The position numbers and the translations under genes were made by a program. From the NCBI RefSeq assembly GCF_000940805.1, contig NZ_CP007142.1, positions 2,332,593 through 2,396,592 of the forward strand: 64,000 nt of DNA, in the 5' to 3' direction. Each line of letters starts with the position of its first letter. Positions within the stretch are counted from its first letter, which is position 1. Under the pieces are notes generated by a model. It searched no databases, was not told the DNA's origin, and worked only from the letters and a program-made list of their open reading frames with translations. This DNA is from Gynuella sunshinyii YC6258. GTDB lineage: Bacteria > Pseudomonadota > Gammaproteobacteria > Pseudomonadales > Natronospirillaceae. Of this stretch, positions 36,612 through 44,758 are shown piece after piece.

Positions 36612-36623
36612 CTTCCTTTCAAA

Positions 36624-37697
36624 TTAGTTATAAACTCTCTCAATCCGGGCTGAAAGTCTGGTCAGTAATTCATAACCAATGGTGCTGACATGAGTGGCAA
36701 CATGATCAACACTTAGATTTTTACCCCACAGCTCGACATCATCACCAATATCAATTCCAGCAATGTTGGTTATATCGATGGTCAGCATATCCATTGATAC
36801 TCGTCCGACGACAGGAGCAATATGACCGTTTATCCAGGTCGGGGTGCCATTGCCTGCATGACGTGGATAACCATCGCCATAACCAATAGCGAGAGTTGCG
36901 ATAGTGGAGTTTCTTTCAGCACACCAGTTTGCGCCATAACCAACATGCTGGCCTTTTGGAATCTGGTGTATGGCAATGACTGGAGCGGTGAGGGTCATAG
37001 CGGGAATCAAATTAAGTTGCTGTGCTGACTTATCTGAAAACGGGCTGGCACCATATAAAGCAATACCAGGTCGGACCCAATCACCAAGACTTTGAGGGAG
37101 AGAGAATATGGCCGCAGAATTAGCCATGCTGAATTCGCAATCAGTTTGTATGGTAAAAGGAGTGAAACTGTCCAGCTGATGCTGATTGAAGGGGTGTTCA
37201 GGCGTATCAGCACAGGCAAAGTGGGTGATATAGGCCACTTTACATCCATGCTCCCGCATGAGTTTTGCTGCCCATAGTCTGCCTGTTTCAGGAGATAATC
37301 CCAGGCGGTGCATACCTGTGTCTATTTTGAGCCAGATCTTTTGGCTGGACAGATTGTCGATGTGTTTTAACCAGTCCAGCTGTATTTCGTTGTGAATGAC
37401 CATTTCCATGTTACGGGATATTGCTTCCCGAGTCTGGTCGAGAGTAACGCAGCCTTCCAGCAATAGTATGGGACGGTCAATGCCTGCTTGTTGAAGTTCC
37501 AGTGCTTCCACAAACGTTGAGACCGCAAAACCATCTGCCAGGCTCGTAAGTACCTGTGCCACAGAAACGGCTCCATGACCGTAACCATTGGCTTTTACAA
37601 CTGCCCATATTTTGCTATTGGGGGCATGTTGTCGAATGGTATTCAGATTGTGTTTGAGGGCTTTGATGTCAACAGTTGCTAAGGTGCCGCGGCTCAT
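36624..37697 (-). CDS. alr: Alanine racemase
   Basis: The 357-residue PLP enzyme makes D-alanine for peptidoglycan. The PLP lysine is Lys35 in VVKANGYGHG and the opposite-face catalytic tyrosine is Tyr254 in HVGYGANW; RPGIALYGASP is also conserved. It overlaps the end of dnaB by 4 bases, the usual gammaproteobacterial dnaB-alr arrangement. Confidence 0.95.
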   Translation of the reverse strand: MSRGTLATVDIKALKHNLNTIRQHAPNSKIWAVVKANGYGHGAVSVAQVLTSLADGFAVSTFVEALELQQAGIDRPILLLEGCVTLDQTREAISRNMEMVIHNEIQLDWLKHIDNLSSQKIWLKIDTGMHRLGLSPETGRLWAAKLMREHGCKVAYITHFACADTPEHPFNQHQLDSFTPFTIQTDCEFSMANSAAIFSLPQSLGDWVRPGIALYGASPFSDKSAQQLNLIPAMTLTAPVIAIHQIPKGQHVGYGANWCAERNSTIATLAIGYGDGYPRHAGNGTPTWINGHIAPVVGRVSMDMLTIDITNIAGIDIGDDVELWGKNLSVDHVATHVSTIGYELLTRLSARIERVYN

Positions 37698-39115
37698 TCG
37701 TCGTAACTACTTTGGTATTCAGGGGCTAGATCTTCAAAACGAGTGTATTTGCCTATAAAGGCCAAACGGTCTGTACCAATTGGACCGTTTCTTTGTTTGC
37801 CGGTGATGATTTCGGCAATGCCTTTGTCAGGTGAGTCTTCGTTATACACTTCATCCCGGTAAATAAACAGAATTATGTCGGCATCCTGTTCAATCGCTCC
37901 AGATTCCCGTAAGTCAGAGTTAACCGGTCGTTTGTTGGGTCTTTGCTCCAGAGAGCGGTTAAGCTGGGATAGAGCAATCATCGGGCACTCAAATTCTTTG
38001 GCAATACTCTTTAATGAGCGTGAGATTTCCGAGATTTCATTGGTACGGCCTTCAGTGAAGCCTTTGATTTTCATCAGCTGGAGGTAGTCGACCATGACCA
38101 GAGCCGGGTTCCCATGTTCACGTACAAGACGGCGGATCCTTGAACGCATTTCGGTCGGGCTGATGCCTGCGGTGTCATCAATAAACAGTGGGCGGCTGTT
38201 TAACATGTTGACGGCCATGGTCAGTTTGGGCCAGTCATCAGGTTCCAGTTTTCCTGTTCTGACTTTGGTCTGATCAATTCGTCCCAGCGAAGATAGCATC
38301 CGCGTCACCAATTGGTCGGCTGGCATCTCCAGGCTGAATACCAGAACCGGTTGGTCTTGAGCCATAACGGCGGCTTCAACCAGGTTCATGGCGAAGGTCG
38401 TTTTTCCCATAGATGGACGAGCTGCCACAATGACCAGATCACCTGGATTGAAACCTGAGGTGCGGCGATCAAGTCCGGTAAAGCCGGTGGTAATACCGGT
38501 TAATGGACTATCGCTTTCGAACAGCTGCTGAATTTTGGCGACGGATTTCTTCAATAACGGGTTTACCCCGACCAGGCCCCCTTCGTTAGGGCGATCCTCT
38601 GCAATTTTGAAGACAGTTCGTTCCGCCTCGTCAAGCAGAGTCTCTGCATTCCTGCCTTTGGGCTCATATGCCGCAGCTGCGATTTCGTTGGCGGCCTGGA
38701 TCAGCCGTCGCTGGACACTGCGTTCATGGATAATCTGAGAATAGGCAACCACGTTACTAATACTGGGAGCCTGTTCAGCCAGATCTGCCAGGAACACGCG
38801 ACCGCCGACCTTATCCAGATCGTTGTCACGCTCCAGATCATTACCAACAGTGACCACGTCAAATGGCTGGGCCTGTCCAGCGAGTTTTTCCATAACCCGG
38901 AAAATAAGGCGGTGAGGCTGTTGGTAAAAATCTTCAGCAGTAATAATTTCGCTGACATTGTCCCACTGATTGTTATCCAGCAGCAGGGCGCCGAGAACAG
39001 ACTGTTCGGCTTCAATCGAGTGGGGGGGAACTTTAATCTGACTGAGTTCATCAGTATCTGAGAAAAGATCGTTGTTTGGCAGAGAGTTACTATCCGGCAC
39101 GTTATACTGACCCAC
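37694..39115 (-). CDS. dnaB: Replicative DNA helicase DnaB
   Basis: The 473-residue hexameric helicase unwinds DNA at the replication fork. The N-terminal domain begins with PPHSIEAEQSVLGALLLDN; the RecA-type C-terminal domain has Walker A with Lys238 in ARPSMGKTTFAMN and the VMVDYLQLM Walker B region. No intein is present. The start is a GTG without an obvious ribosome site; the in-frame GTG fifteen bases further on is an alternative. It is separated from rplI by a strong terminator. Confidence 0.95.
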   Translation of the reverse strand: MGQYNVPDSNSLPNNDLFSDTDELSQIKVPPHSIEAEQSVLGALLLDNNQWDNVSEIITAEDFYQQPHRLIFRVMEKLAGQAQPFDVVTVGNDLERDNDLDKVGGRVFLADLAEQAPSISNVVAYSQIIHERSVQRRLIQAANEIAAAAYEPKGRNAETLLDEAERTVFKIAEDRPNEGGLVGVNPLLKKSVAKIQQLFESDSPLTGITTGFTGLDRRTSGFNPGDLVIVAARPSMGKTTFAMNLVEAAVMAQDQPVLVFSLEMPADQLVTRMLSSLGRIDQTKVRTGKLEPDDWPKLTMAVNMLNSRPLFIDDTAGISPTEMRSRIRRLVREHGNPALVMVDYLQLMKIKGFTEGRTNEISEISRSLKSIAKEFECPMIALSQLNRSLEQRPNKRPVNSDLRESGAIEQDADIILFIYRDEVYNEDSPDKGIAEIITGKQRNGPIGTDRLAFIGKYTRFEDLAPEYQSSYDE

Positions 39116-39151
39116 AAAATGGATTTGTAATGGTAAGTGATTGTGTTAGTG

Positions 39152-39186
39152 CATTAAATAAAAAAGGCGCATGAAGCGCCTTTTTT
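39152..39186 (-). terminator. Terminator of the rpsF-rpsR-rplI operon
   Basis: AAGGCGC-ATGAA-GCGCCTT stem with runs of A and T on both sides (39161-39186), followed leftward by TTTTTTATTT. It lies 18 bases after the rplI stop and is symmetrical enough to work in both directions. Confidence 0.9.
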
Positions 39187-39203
39187 AGTTGGTTCTCTAA
39201 CGC

Positions 39204-39653
39204 TTATTCTTCTGGAATAATGATCAGTTTGAGAACTGCGTGAACTTCTGGGTGCAGTTGAATATCAACTTCGTATTCACCAGTAGAGCGTAACGCGCCA
39301 CCAGGCATTTTGACTTCAGACTTGGAAACCTCAACACCAGCTGCTGTAACCAGTTCTGCAACGTCCCGGGGACCCACAGAACCGAACAGTTTGCCGCCAT
39401 CGCCAGCAGGTGCTGCGAAAGTCAGTTCCAGATCGTTGATTTTGTCAGCACGGCCTTGAGCTTCATCCAGTTTGGATTGAGCAACTTTTTCAAGTTCTGC
39501 ACGACGTGCTTCAAAATGCTTGATGTTTTCCTCTGTGGCAGGAACCGCTTTGCCTTGAGGGATCAAATAGTTTCTAGCGTAGCCGGCTTTAACAGAAACC
39601 TGACTGCCCAGATTGCCTACACGGCCAACTTTTTCTAACAGGATTACATCCAT
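39204..39653 (-). CDS. rplI: 50S ribosomal protein bL9
   Basis: The 149-residue protein is full length: [30 protein letters not shown] is the conserved N-terminal rRNA-binding lobe, a long charged helix links it to the C-terminal lobe ending in VKLIIIPEE-like sequence. Last gene of the rpsF operon. Confidence 0.97.
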   Translation of the reverse strand: MDVILLEKVGRVGNLGSQVSVKAGYARNYLIPQGKAVPATEENIKHFEARRAELEKVAQSKLDEAQGRADKINDLELTFAAPAGDGGKLFGSVGPRDVAELVTAAGVEVSKSEVKMPGGALRSTGEYEVDIQLHPEVHAVLKLIIIPEE

Positions 39654-39679
39654 CTTTCATAACCTCGTATTTTGACTGC

Positions 39680-40540
39680 CTAGTTGTTGCTTGGGCGAAT
39701 TTTGGTTCTGAAATCAAACCAGGCATCGGCAATGGCTAACAACAATATTAATGGCAGTGCGTAAAGGGTAAACAGTAACAGTGCAATATAAAACACTGTA
39801 AGCCAGACCCCACCCAACTCTTTTTTAGCAACGATCCCGTGAATCAGTGCTGTGCCTGAAATCAACAACGGCATTATCGTTGGTTCCAAAGCGAATATAC
39901 TCCAAAGTGATATCAGCCCGGCCATTGCTATAAGCGTCAATACCATCCACGGCTGCAGTCTCAAAGCATGAAACTCAACTCTGAACCCACCCGGATTAAA
40001 CAGGGCAGATTGCCAGTAACGGGCCAGAATCAGTGACAGAATAGCCATGTCTACAGAGCCACCTGCCATCAGCATTGGCAGTGCATTTTTCTCTGTGAGG
40101 GTCATGATTAACTGCTCATACAGGCCGTTTTGCCCTGACTGCTGAACGAAATTGACCAGTTCCTGGTTGATGACTTTGAACGGCTCAGCCAGCGCAAATG
40201 CAGCTGTTATAGCCAGAACAATGCCACAGCCAGACGCAGACATCAGCGTCCAGGCCCAGGATTGAGTATTTCTGAGTACCAGTGCCAGAATGACGACGAC
40301 CGGGCACATCAGAATTACTGTCACATAGGCTGCAAGAGAGCCGGTTGAAACGGCACCAATCACAATACCCAATATGGCACCGGATAAAGCCTTTATCCCT
40401 TCGGTTTGCCCCTTTCTCAGGGTCACTAATCCTACTATTGCAGCTGCTAACCAAAAGGTCAGCGGTAATGCTGCACTGATCGCGGAAATCACAAAGGCAT
40501 TGACCGGCCGTTTCATTGCAAGTTCTGCAAGGAACTTCAT
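39680..40540 (-). CDS. DUF2232 (YybS-like) integral membrane protein
   Basis: The 286-residue protein has about eight hydrophobic segments and no soluble domain. A DUF2232/YybS-family membrane protein between rpsR and rplI is known in pseudomonads and relatives. Function is unknown; the family shares features with S components of energy-coupling transporters. The operon position, not sequence motifs, carries most of the assignment. Confidence 0.8.
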   Translation of the reverse strand: MKFLAELAMKRPVNAFVISAISAALPLTFWLAAAIVGLVTLRKGQTEGIKALSGAILGIVIGAVSTGSLAAYVTVILMCPVVVILALVLRNTQSWAWTLMSASGCGIVLAITAAFALAEPFKVINQELVNFVQQSGQNGLYEQLIMTLTEKNALPMLMAGGSVDMAILSLILARYWQSALFNPGGFRVEFHALRLQPWMVLTLIAMAGLISLWSIFALEPTIMPLLISGTALIHGIVAKKELGGVWLTVFYIALLLFTLYALPLILLLAIADAWFDFRTKIRPSNN

Positions 40541-40557
40541 GTCAATGCTCCCAATGA

Positions 40558-40785
40558 TTATTCGTGGCTGTCAGTGTAAGGTAGCAGGGCAATATAACGG
40601 GCGCGTTTGATCGCAGTTGCAAGCTGGCGCTGGTAGCGAGCTCTGGTGCCGGTAATGCGGCTTGGTACGATCTTGCCGGTTTCTGTAATGTAGCCCTTCA
40701 GAGTTTCCAGATCTTTGTAATCGATCTCGCTGACACCTTCAGCAGTGAAGCGACAGTATTTACGGCGACGAAAAAAACGTGACAT
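40558..40785 (-). CDS. rpsR: 30S ribosomal protein bS18
   Basis: The 75-residue protein starts [18 protein letters not shown] and contains the conserved [20 protein letters not shown] stretch. The ATG at 40785 follows GGGAGGAT by 7 bases. It binds bS6 on the small subunit, whose gene lies just upstream. Confidence 0.97.
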   Translation of the reverse strand: MSRFFRRRKYCRFTAEGVSEIDYKDLETLKGYITETGKIVPSRITGTRARYQRQLATAIKRARYIALLPYTDSHE

Positions 40786-40805
40786 ATTCAATATCCTCCC
40801 AATGA

Positions 40806-41258
40806 TTATTCAGCTTTGGCTTCAGCTTCGTCGTCAGAATCATCGGCGTCTTCAGCTGAATCTTCATCTTCGACATCGCTCGCATCTTCGTCACTGTTGT
40901 CTATTTCAGTTGGACGTTCTTTGCGGCGGCTGTCCTTGCTGCTTTCTTTCATCATCGGAGATTGTTCTGTTATCGCTTCTTTGCGACGGATAACCAGGCT
41001 ACGAATGATGGCATCGTTAAAACGGAAAGTGCTTTTCAGTTCTTCGATTGTTTCTTCATCGCATTCAATGTTCATCAGCAGATAGTGAGCTTTGTGAACT
41101 TTTTGAATGGAATAGGCAAGCTGGCGGCGACCCCAGTCTTCGTTACGGTGAACTTTGCCACCTTTGTCTGTAACGATACCGGTGTAGCGTTCCACCATTG
41201 CTGGGACCTGTTCTGATTGATCAGGGTGCACCAGCAGTACGATTTCGTAATGACGCAT
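40806..41258 (-). CDS. rpsF: 30S ribosomal protein bS6 with acidic C-terminal extension
   Basis: The first 100 residues are canonical bS6 ([53 protein letters not shown]). The remaining 50 form a lysine-arginine then strongly Asp/Glu/Ser-rich tail. Acidic bS6 tails are common in gammaproteobacteria, where RimK adds further glutamates; this one is on the long side. AGGAG lies 6 bases before the ATG. First gene of the ribosomal operon. Confidence 0.96.
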   Translation of the reverse strand: MRHYEIVLLVHPDQSEQVPAMVERYTGIVTDKGGKVHRNEDWGRRQLAYSIQKVHKAHYLLMNIECDEETIEELKSTFRFNDAIIRSLVIRRKEAITEQSPMMKESSKDSRRKERPTEIDNSDEDASDVEDEDSAEDADDSDDEAEAKAE

Positions 41259-41402
41259 AAATGCTCCTCATGGGTTCTAGCCTTCTGTGCTAATGATATT
41301 GGTTAACCAGTAAGGCAAGGAGTGATCGGATTGTAGTTCCCGAGTCCAGCTTTTGAGCCGGATTTAAGGGAGCGCGGATGCTACAGTAAACCCGGAGTAA
41401 TT

Positions 41403-43349
41403 TCAATGCACACCGAACAACTGTTCCTTTTCCAGTATCAGTGGCGGCATTGGGCACCCGAACACAGTGGCAATGGTGCGGAGACAATCGTATTCACTGA
41501 CATTGACCTGCTGGTCGGAAAGTATGATGTCGCTGCAGGCCTGGATGACCGTTTTCTTCAGAATAAAACTGAGCCCGTTCAGTTCAGTCATGACCGGTTG
41601 TAGTCGGGTCAGTGGAATTGCAGTCCGGCTCAGCAGCCATCGATCAGCAAACCCCATGCTTGTCATTGCCTGTTTATAGGCATTGTTGGCTTTTTGCAGG
41701 TCAGTGTTGAGATAGACCAGAGATGACAGCAGTAGTTGTAATTCCTCACCAAGATTTTTCAGCGAATGATGTTTTACCTTGTCCCGTGTTTTGTGAGCAG
41801 GATTCAGATGGTGATCCAATAGTGACAAGACTATCCATTCCATAAGAACGATCTGTTGATCCCACTCGCACAACCGTTGTATGCGTTGAAGAAATATCAG
41901 AATGTCTTCTACTGTATGTTTATTGAGGGCCGGGATGCAGAGTTCCAGACAAGGAAGTCGCAGAGCAGGTGCGGCCTGACGTTGCCATTTCCAGAGTCTG
42001 GCCAGGTTTTCAGCTCCATTGGGATCTTCTGAGGCGATGAACCGGACAATCTCTTGCTGTTGGTCGTTTTCTTTCAGTATGACGCCGTAACAAAAAGCTC
42101 TGGCTCCTGCAGATGTCGCCAACAGTGTTCTGACGTAAGGTGGAATCTGTTTGTATAGCTGATGGGCGTAGTCCACATGTGCAGCGCTGGTTTGTCCAAC
42201 TACCTGTTGTATTTGCAGGCCTGTCACTGCTGCGGCCATGCCTCCGATCAGGGTTGCCTCTGGAGCCTGGTTTTGCTGAGGGGTGTTTTCCAAATCCCTG
42301 TTTTCGATATTGCGCTGTCTGGCGAGAAAGTTTGGGGCTATCCGTTTTATTCTCTCAGGTAATGGTGGATGGGTGGCCAACAGGTGGTTGAAATGGGCAA
42401 TATGGACAGTGTTGCCAAAGCAGAAATGACTCATGTCTTCTGCGTGACGGTGCTGTAGCAGTGATCCTTCACTCTGTTTTTGGATTTTATACAATGCACC
42501 AGCGACGGCTTCCGGGTTTCGTGTGAACTGTACTGAGGAGGCGTCTGCCAAAAATTCTCTCTGTCGGGATACCGCTGCTCGAATCAGACGGCCAAAAAAC
42601 ACACCGATAGCGCCAATAGCCATTAAGGCAAGACCGGCCAGAAACACGGGTAAGGCACTATTATTGTTACGAGATCTGCGAGAACGGTATCCGCTCCGAC
42701 CCCCAATATCGGCCATGAATCGCCCAAATTGACCGATCATGACGATACCTGCCAGCATTGACATCAAACGGATATTGAGTCGCATGTCGCCATTGAGTAT
42801 ATGGCTGAATTCATGTCCGACCACTCCCTGGATCTGCTCTCGGTTGAGGTGTGTAAGCATGCCACGGGTTACCACCATAACAGCCTGGTTTACCTGGTAT
42901 CCGGCAACAAATGCATTAATTCCGGTCTCACGGTCCATGATATATAGTTTGGGAGCAGATACTCCTGAAGCAATGGCCATTTCCGCCACTACATTGCGGA
43001 ATTGTGTTGCTTTGGGATCGTTGAAGAATTCTTCGATGGGTCTGGCGTCTGCCATTCTGGCGACAGCTTCCCCGCCTTTAGCCAGATTGAGCCACTGCAA
43101 TAAAGATCCGGACAGCAGTATCAGAATTGTCGCACCGGCAGTAAACCAGGCGTTGGGATTGTTCAGCCATTGTTGAAAGCCGAGCGGGATGGAAAGATGG
43201 GGATAAGATGTATGGTTCTGCCAGGACAGCCACACAGTAAAAGCCAGCGCATTTACGGCCATGACAATTAACAGCGTGGCTGTTACAAAAAACAGAATCA
43301 GTTTCCAGGTATTGCGTCGGGCACGGTCCTGATGCTCGAAAAAGTCCAT
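41403..43349 (-). CDS. M48 (HtpX-like) membrane metallopeptidase with long C-terminal extension
   Basis: The 648-residue protein has two N-terminal membrane helices (about 17-40 and 68-88), the zinc motif HEFSH with His179, Glu180 and His183, a further hydrophobic pair (about 196-212 and 233-256) and REFLADASS with the third zinc ligand. HtpX proteins end near residue 300; here another 330 residues follow with no recognised domain, mostly helical. It is coupled to the lemA gene (16 bases between them), a pairing seen in several bacteria. A role in membrane-protein quality control is likely by family. Confidence 0.85.
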   Translation of the reverse strand: MDFFEHQDRARRNTWKLILFFVTATLLIVMAVNALAFTVWLSWQNHTSYPHLSIPLGFQQWLNNPNAWFTAGATILILLSGSLLQWLNLAKGGEAVARMADARPIEEFFNDPKATQFRNVVAEMAIASGVSAPKLYIMDRETGINAFVAGYQVNQAVMVVTRGMLTHLNREQIQGVVGHEFSHILNGDMRLNIRLMSMLAGIVMIGQFGRFMADIGGRSGYRSRRSRNNNSALPVFLAGLALMAIGAIGVFFGRLIRAAVSRQREFLADASSVQFTRNPEAVAGALYKIQKQSEGSLLQHRHAEDMSHFCFGNTVHIAHFNHLLATHPPLPERIKRIAPNFLARQRNIENRDLENTPQQNQAPEATLIGGMAAAVTGLQIQQVVGQTSAAHVDYAHQLYKQIPPYVRTLLATSAGARAFCYGVILKENDQQQEIVRFIASEDPNGAENLARLWKWQRQAAPALRLPCLELCIPALNKHTVEDILIFLQRIQRLCEWDQQIVLMEWIVLSLLDHHLNPAHKTRDKVKHHSLKNLGEELQLLLSSLVYLNTDLQKANNAYKQAMTSMGFADRWLLSRTAIPLTRLQPVMTELNGLSFILKKTVIQACSDIILSDQQVNVSEYDCLRTIATVFGCPMPPLILEKEQLFGVH

Positions 43350-43365
43350 CTTTTATCTGCCTTGA

Positions 43366-43968
43366 TCAGGAAAAGGAAACTCGTGGTGCCGTTTTGGTTT
43401 TGGGGTCTTCAATTTCAAACAGCTCGGCATCTTTAAAATGGAATATAGCGGCCAGAATGTTGTTTGGAAATGACTCTTTGTAGGTTTGGAATGTCATGAC
43501 AGAATCGTTAAAAGCCTGACGGGCGAAAGCAACTTTGTTTTCTGTACTCTGCAGGGTTTCCATCAGTTCCATCATGGTCTGATTGGCTTTCAGGTCTGGA
43601 TAGTTTTCCTGTAAGGCAAAAAAGATGGCGAGGGCGCCGTTTAATGCTCCTTCGGCAACACCAAGTTGCTTGATGGCTGATGCATCTGCAGGGTCGGAGG
43701 ATGCTTTTTTTTGAGCCTGCAAAGCCACATTTCTGGCTTCCACCACCGCTTCGAGAGTTTCCCGCTCATGTTTGAGGTACCCCTTGGAGGTTTCGACCAT
43801 ATTAGGGATCAGGTCATGTCGATATTGAAGTTGTACGTCTATCTGCGAAAAAGCATTTTTGAAGCGGTTTTTCAGGCTGACCAGCCGATTATAGATAGTG
43901 ATGCCGTATAGTAGGATAATTGCTGGAATGCCCCAGGTAATTGCTGTTCCAATCCATTCTGCAGACAT
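43366..43968 (-). CDS. lemA: LemA family protein
   Basis: The 200-residue protein has one N-terminal membrane helix (about 8-28), then a long helical cytoplasmic or periplasmic part with the family signature NRLVSLKNRFKNAFSQIDVQ, DLIPNMVETSKGYLKHE and ARQAFNDSVMTFQTYKESFP. Molecular function is unknown. The ATG at 43968 follows GGAGAG by 5 bases; the frame is open further upstream, but without support. In operon with the M48 peptidase. Confidence 0.92.
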   Translation of the reverse strand: MSAEWIGTAITWGIPAIILLYGITIYNRLVSLKNRFKNAFSQIDVQLQYRHDLIPNMVETSKGYLKHERETLEAVVEARNVALQAQKKASSDPADASAIKQLGVAEGALNGALAIFFALQENYPDLKANQTMMELMETLQSTENKVAFARQAFNDSVMTFQTYKESFPNNILAAIFHFKDAELFEIEDPKTKTAPRVSFS

Positions 43969-43996
43969 GTTTTCTCTCCTGAAAAGTATCGTTTGC

Positions 43997-44758
43997 CTAG
44001 TTTGCCAGTCGCTGGCGGACAATTTCGTACAAACAGACGCCGGTAGCAACCGAAACGTTTAAACTGGAGACCTGACCCAGCATGGGGATATTGATCAGTT
44101 CATCACAGGTTTCCCGGGTAAGGCGGCGCATACCGCTGCCTTCCGCGCCCATAACCAGTGCCAGTGGGCCTTTGAAGCGTGCCTGATGGAGGCTGTGGTC
44201 AGCTTCGCCAGCGGTCCCAACAATCCATACTCCTTTATCCTGAAGAGACCTCATGGTTCTGGCCAGATTGGTTACCTGGATAAAGGGAATGGTTTCGGCG
44301 GCACCGGATGCAATTTTAATGGCAGCCGCCGTCAGCGTTGCTGATTTGTCTTTGGGGACGATCAGTGCGGTGACACCGGTTGCATCCGCTGTTCTCAGGC
44401 AGGCACCGATATTATGTGGATCTGTGACACCATCAAGAATCAGAAATATCGGTTCAGATGTCTGCTCAAGTAATGGCCACAGATCATGTTCACTGAGAGT
44501 TTCCATTGGGGTGGTCTGTGCCAGTATCCCCTGGTGTGGAACCTCTTCCAGTTGGTATTTTTTGATCAGGCGGTCGAATGCCTGACGTTCCAGAAACTTG
44601 ATCTTGATCTGTCCGTCTTTGCACAGGTCGATAACCCTTTGGACCCGTTTGTCTCTGCGGTCACGATTGATCAGTACTTCCTGTAAACGTTTGCTTCTGT
44701 TTTCAACCAGTGAAGCAACTGCGTGGATGCCATAAGCGATGTCGTTTTCTACTGTCAT
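43997..44758 (-). CDS. rlmB: 23S rRNA (guanosine-2251-2'-O)-methyltransferase
   Basis: The 253-residue SpoU-type SPOUT methyltransferase has the N-terminal L30e-like substrate domain (YGIHAVASLVENR) and the trefoil-knot motifs LDGVTDPHNIGACLRTA, LVMGAEGSGM and IPMLGQVSSLNVSVA. Its start overlaps the rnr stop by one base (TAATG), the normal rnr-rlmB pairing. Confidence 0.95.
   Translation of the reverse strand: MTVENDIAYGIHAVASLVENRSKRLQEVLINRDRRDKRVQRVIDLCKDGQIKIKFLERQAFDRLIKKYQLEEVPHQGILAQTTPMETLSEHDLWPLLEQTSEPIFLILDGVTDPHNIGACLRTADATGVTALIVPKDKSATLTAAAIKIASGAAETIPFIQVTNLARTMRSLQDKGVWIVGTAGEADHSLHQARFKGPLALVMGAEGSGMRRLTRETCDELINIPMLGQVSSLNVSVATGVCLYEIVRQRLAN

Noticed and set aside
41259-41402. 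A possible bS6:bS18 autoregulatory leader before rpsF
   Set aside because: I could not draw a convincing paired structure with the conserved CCG loop from these bases; not claimed.
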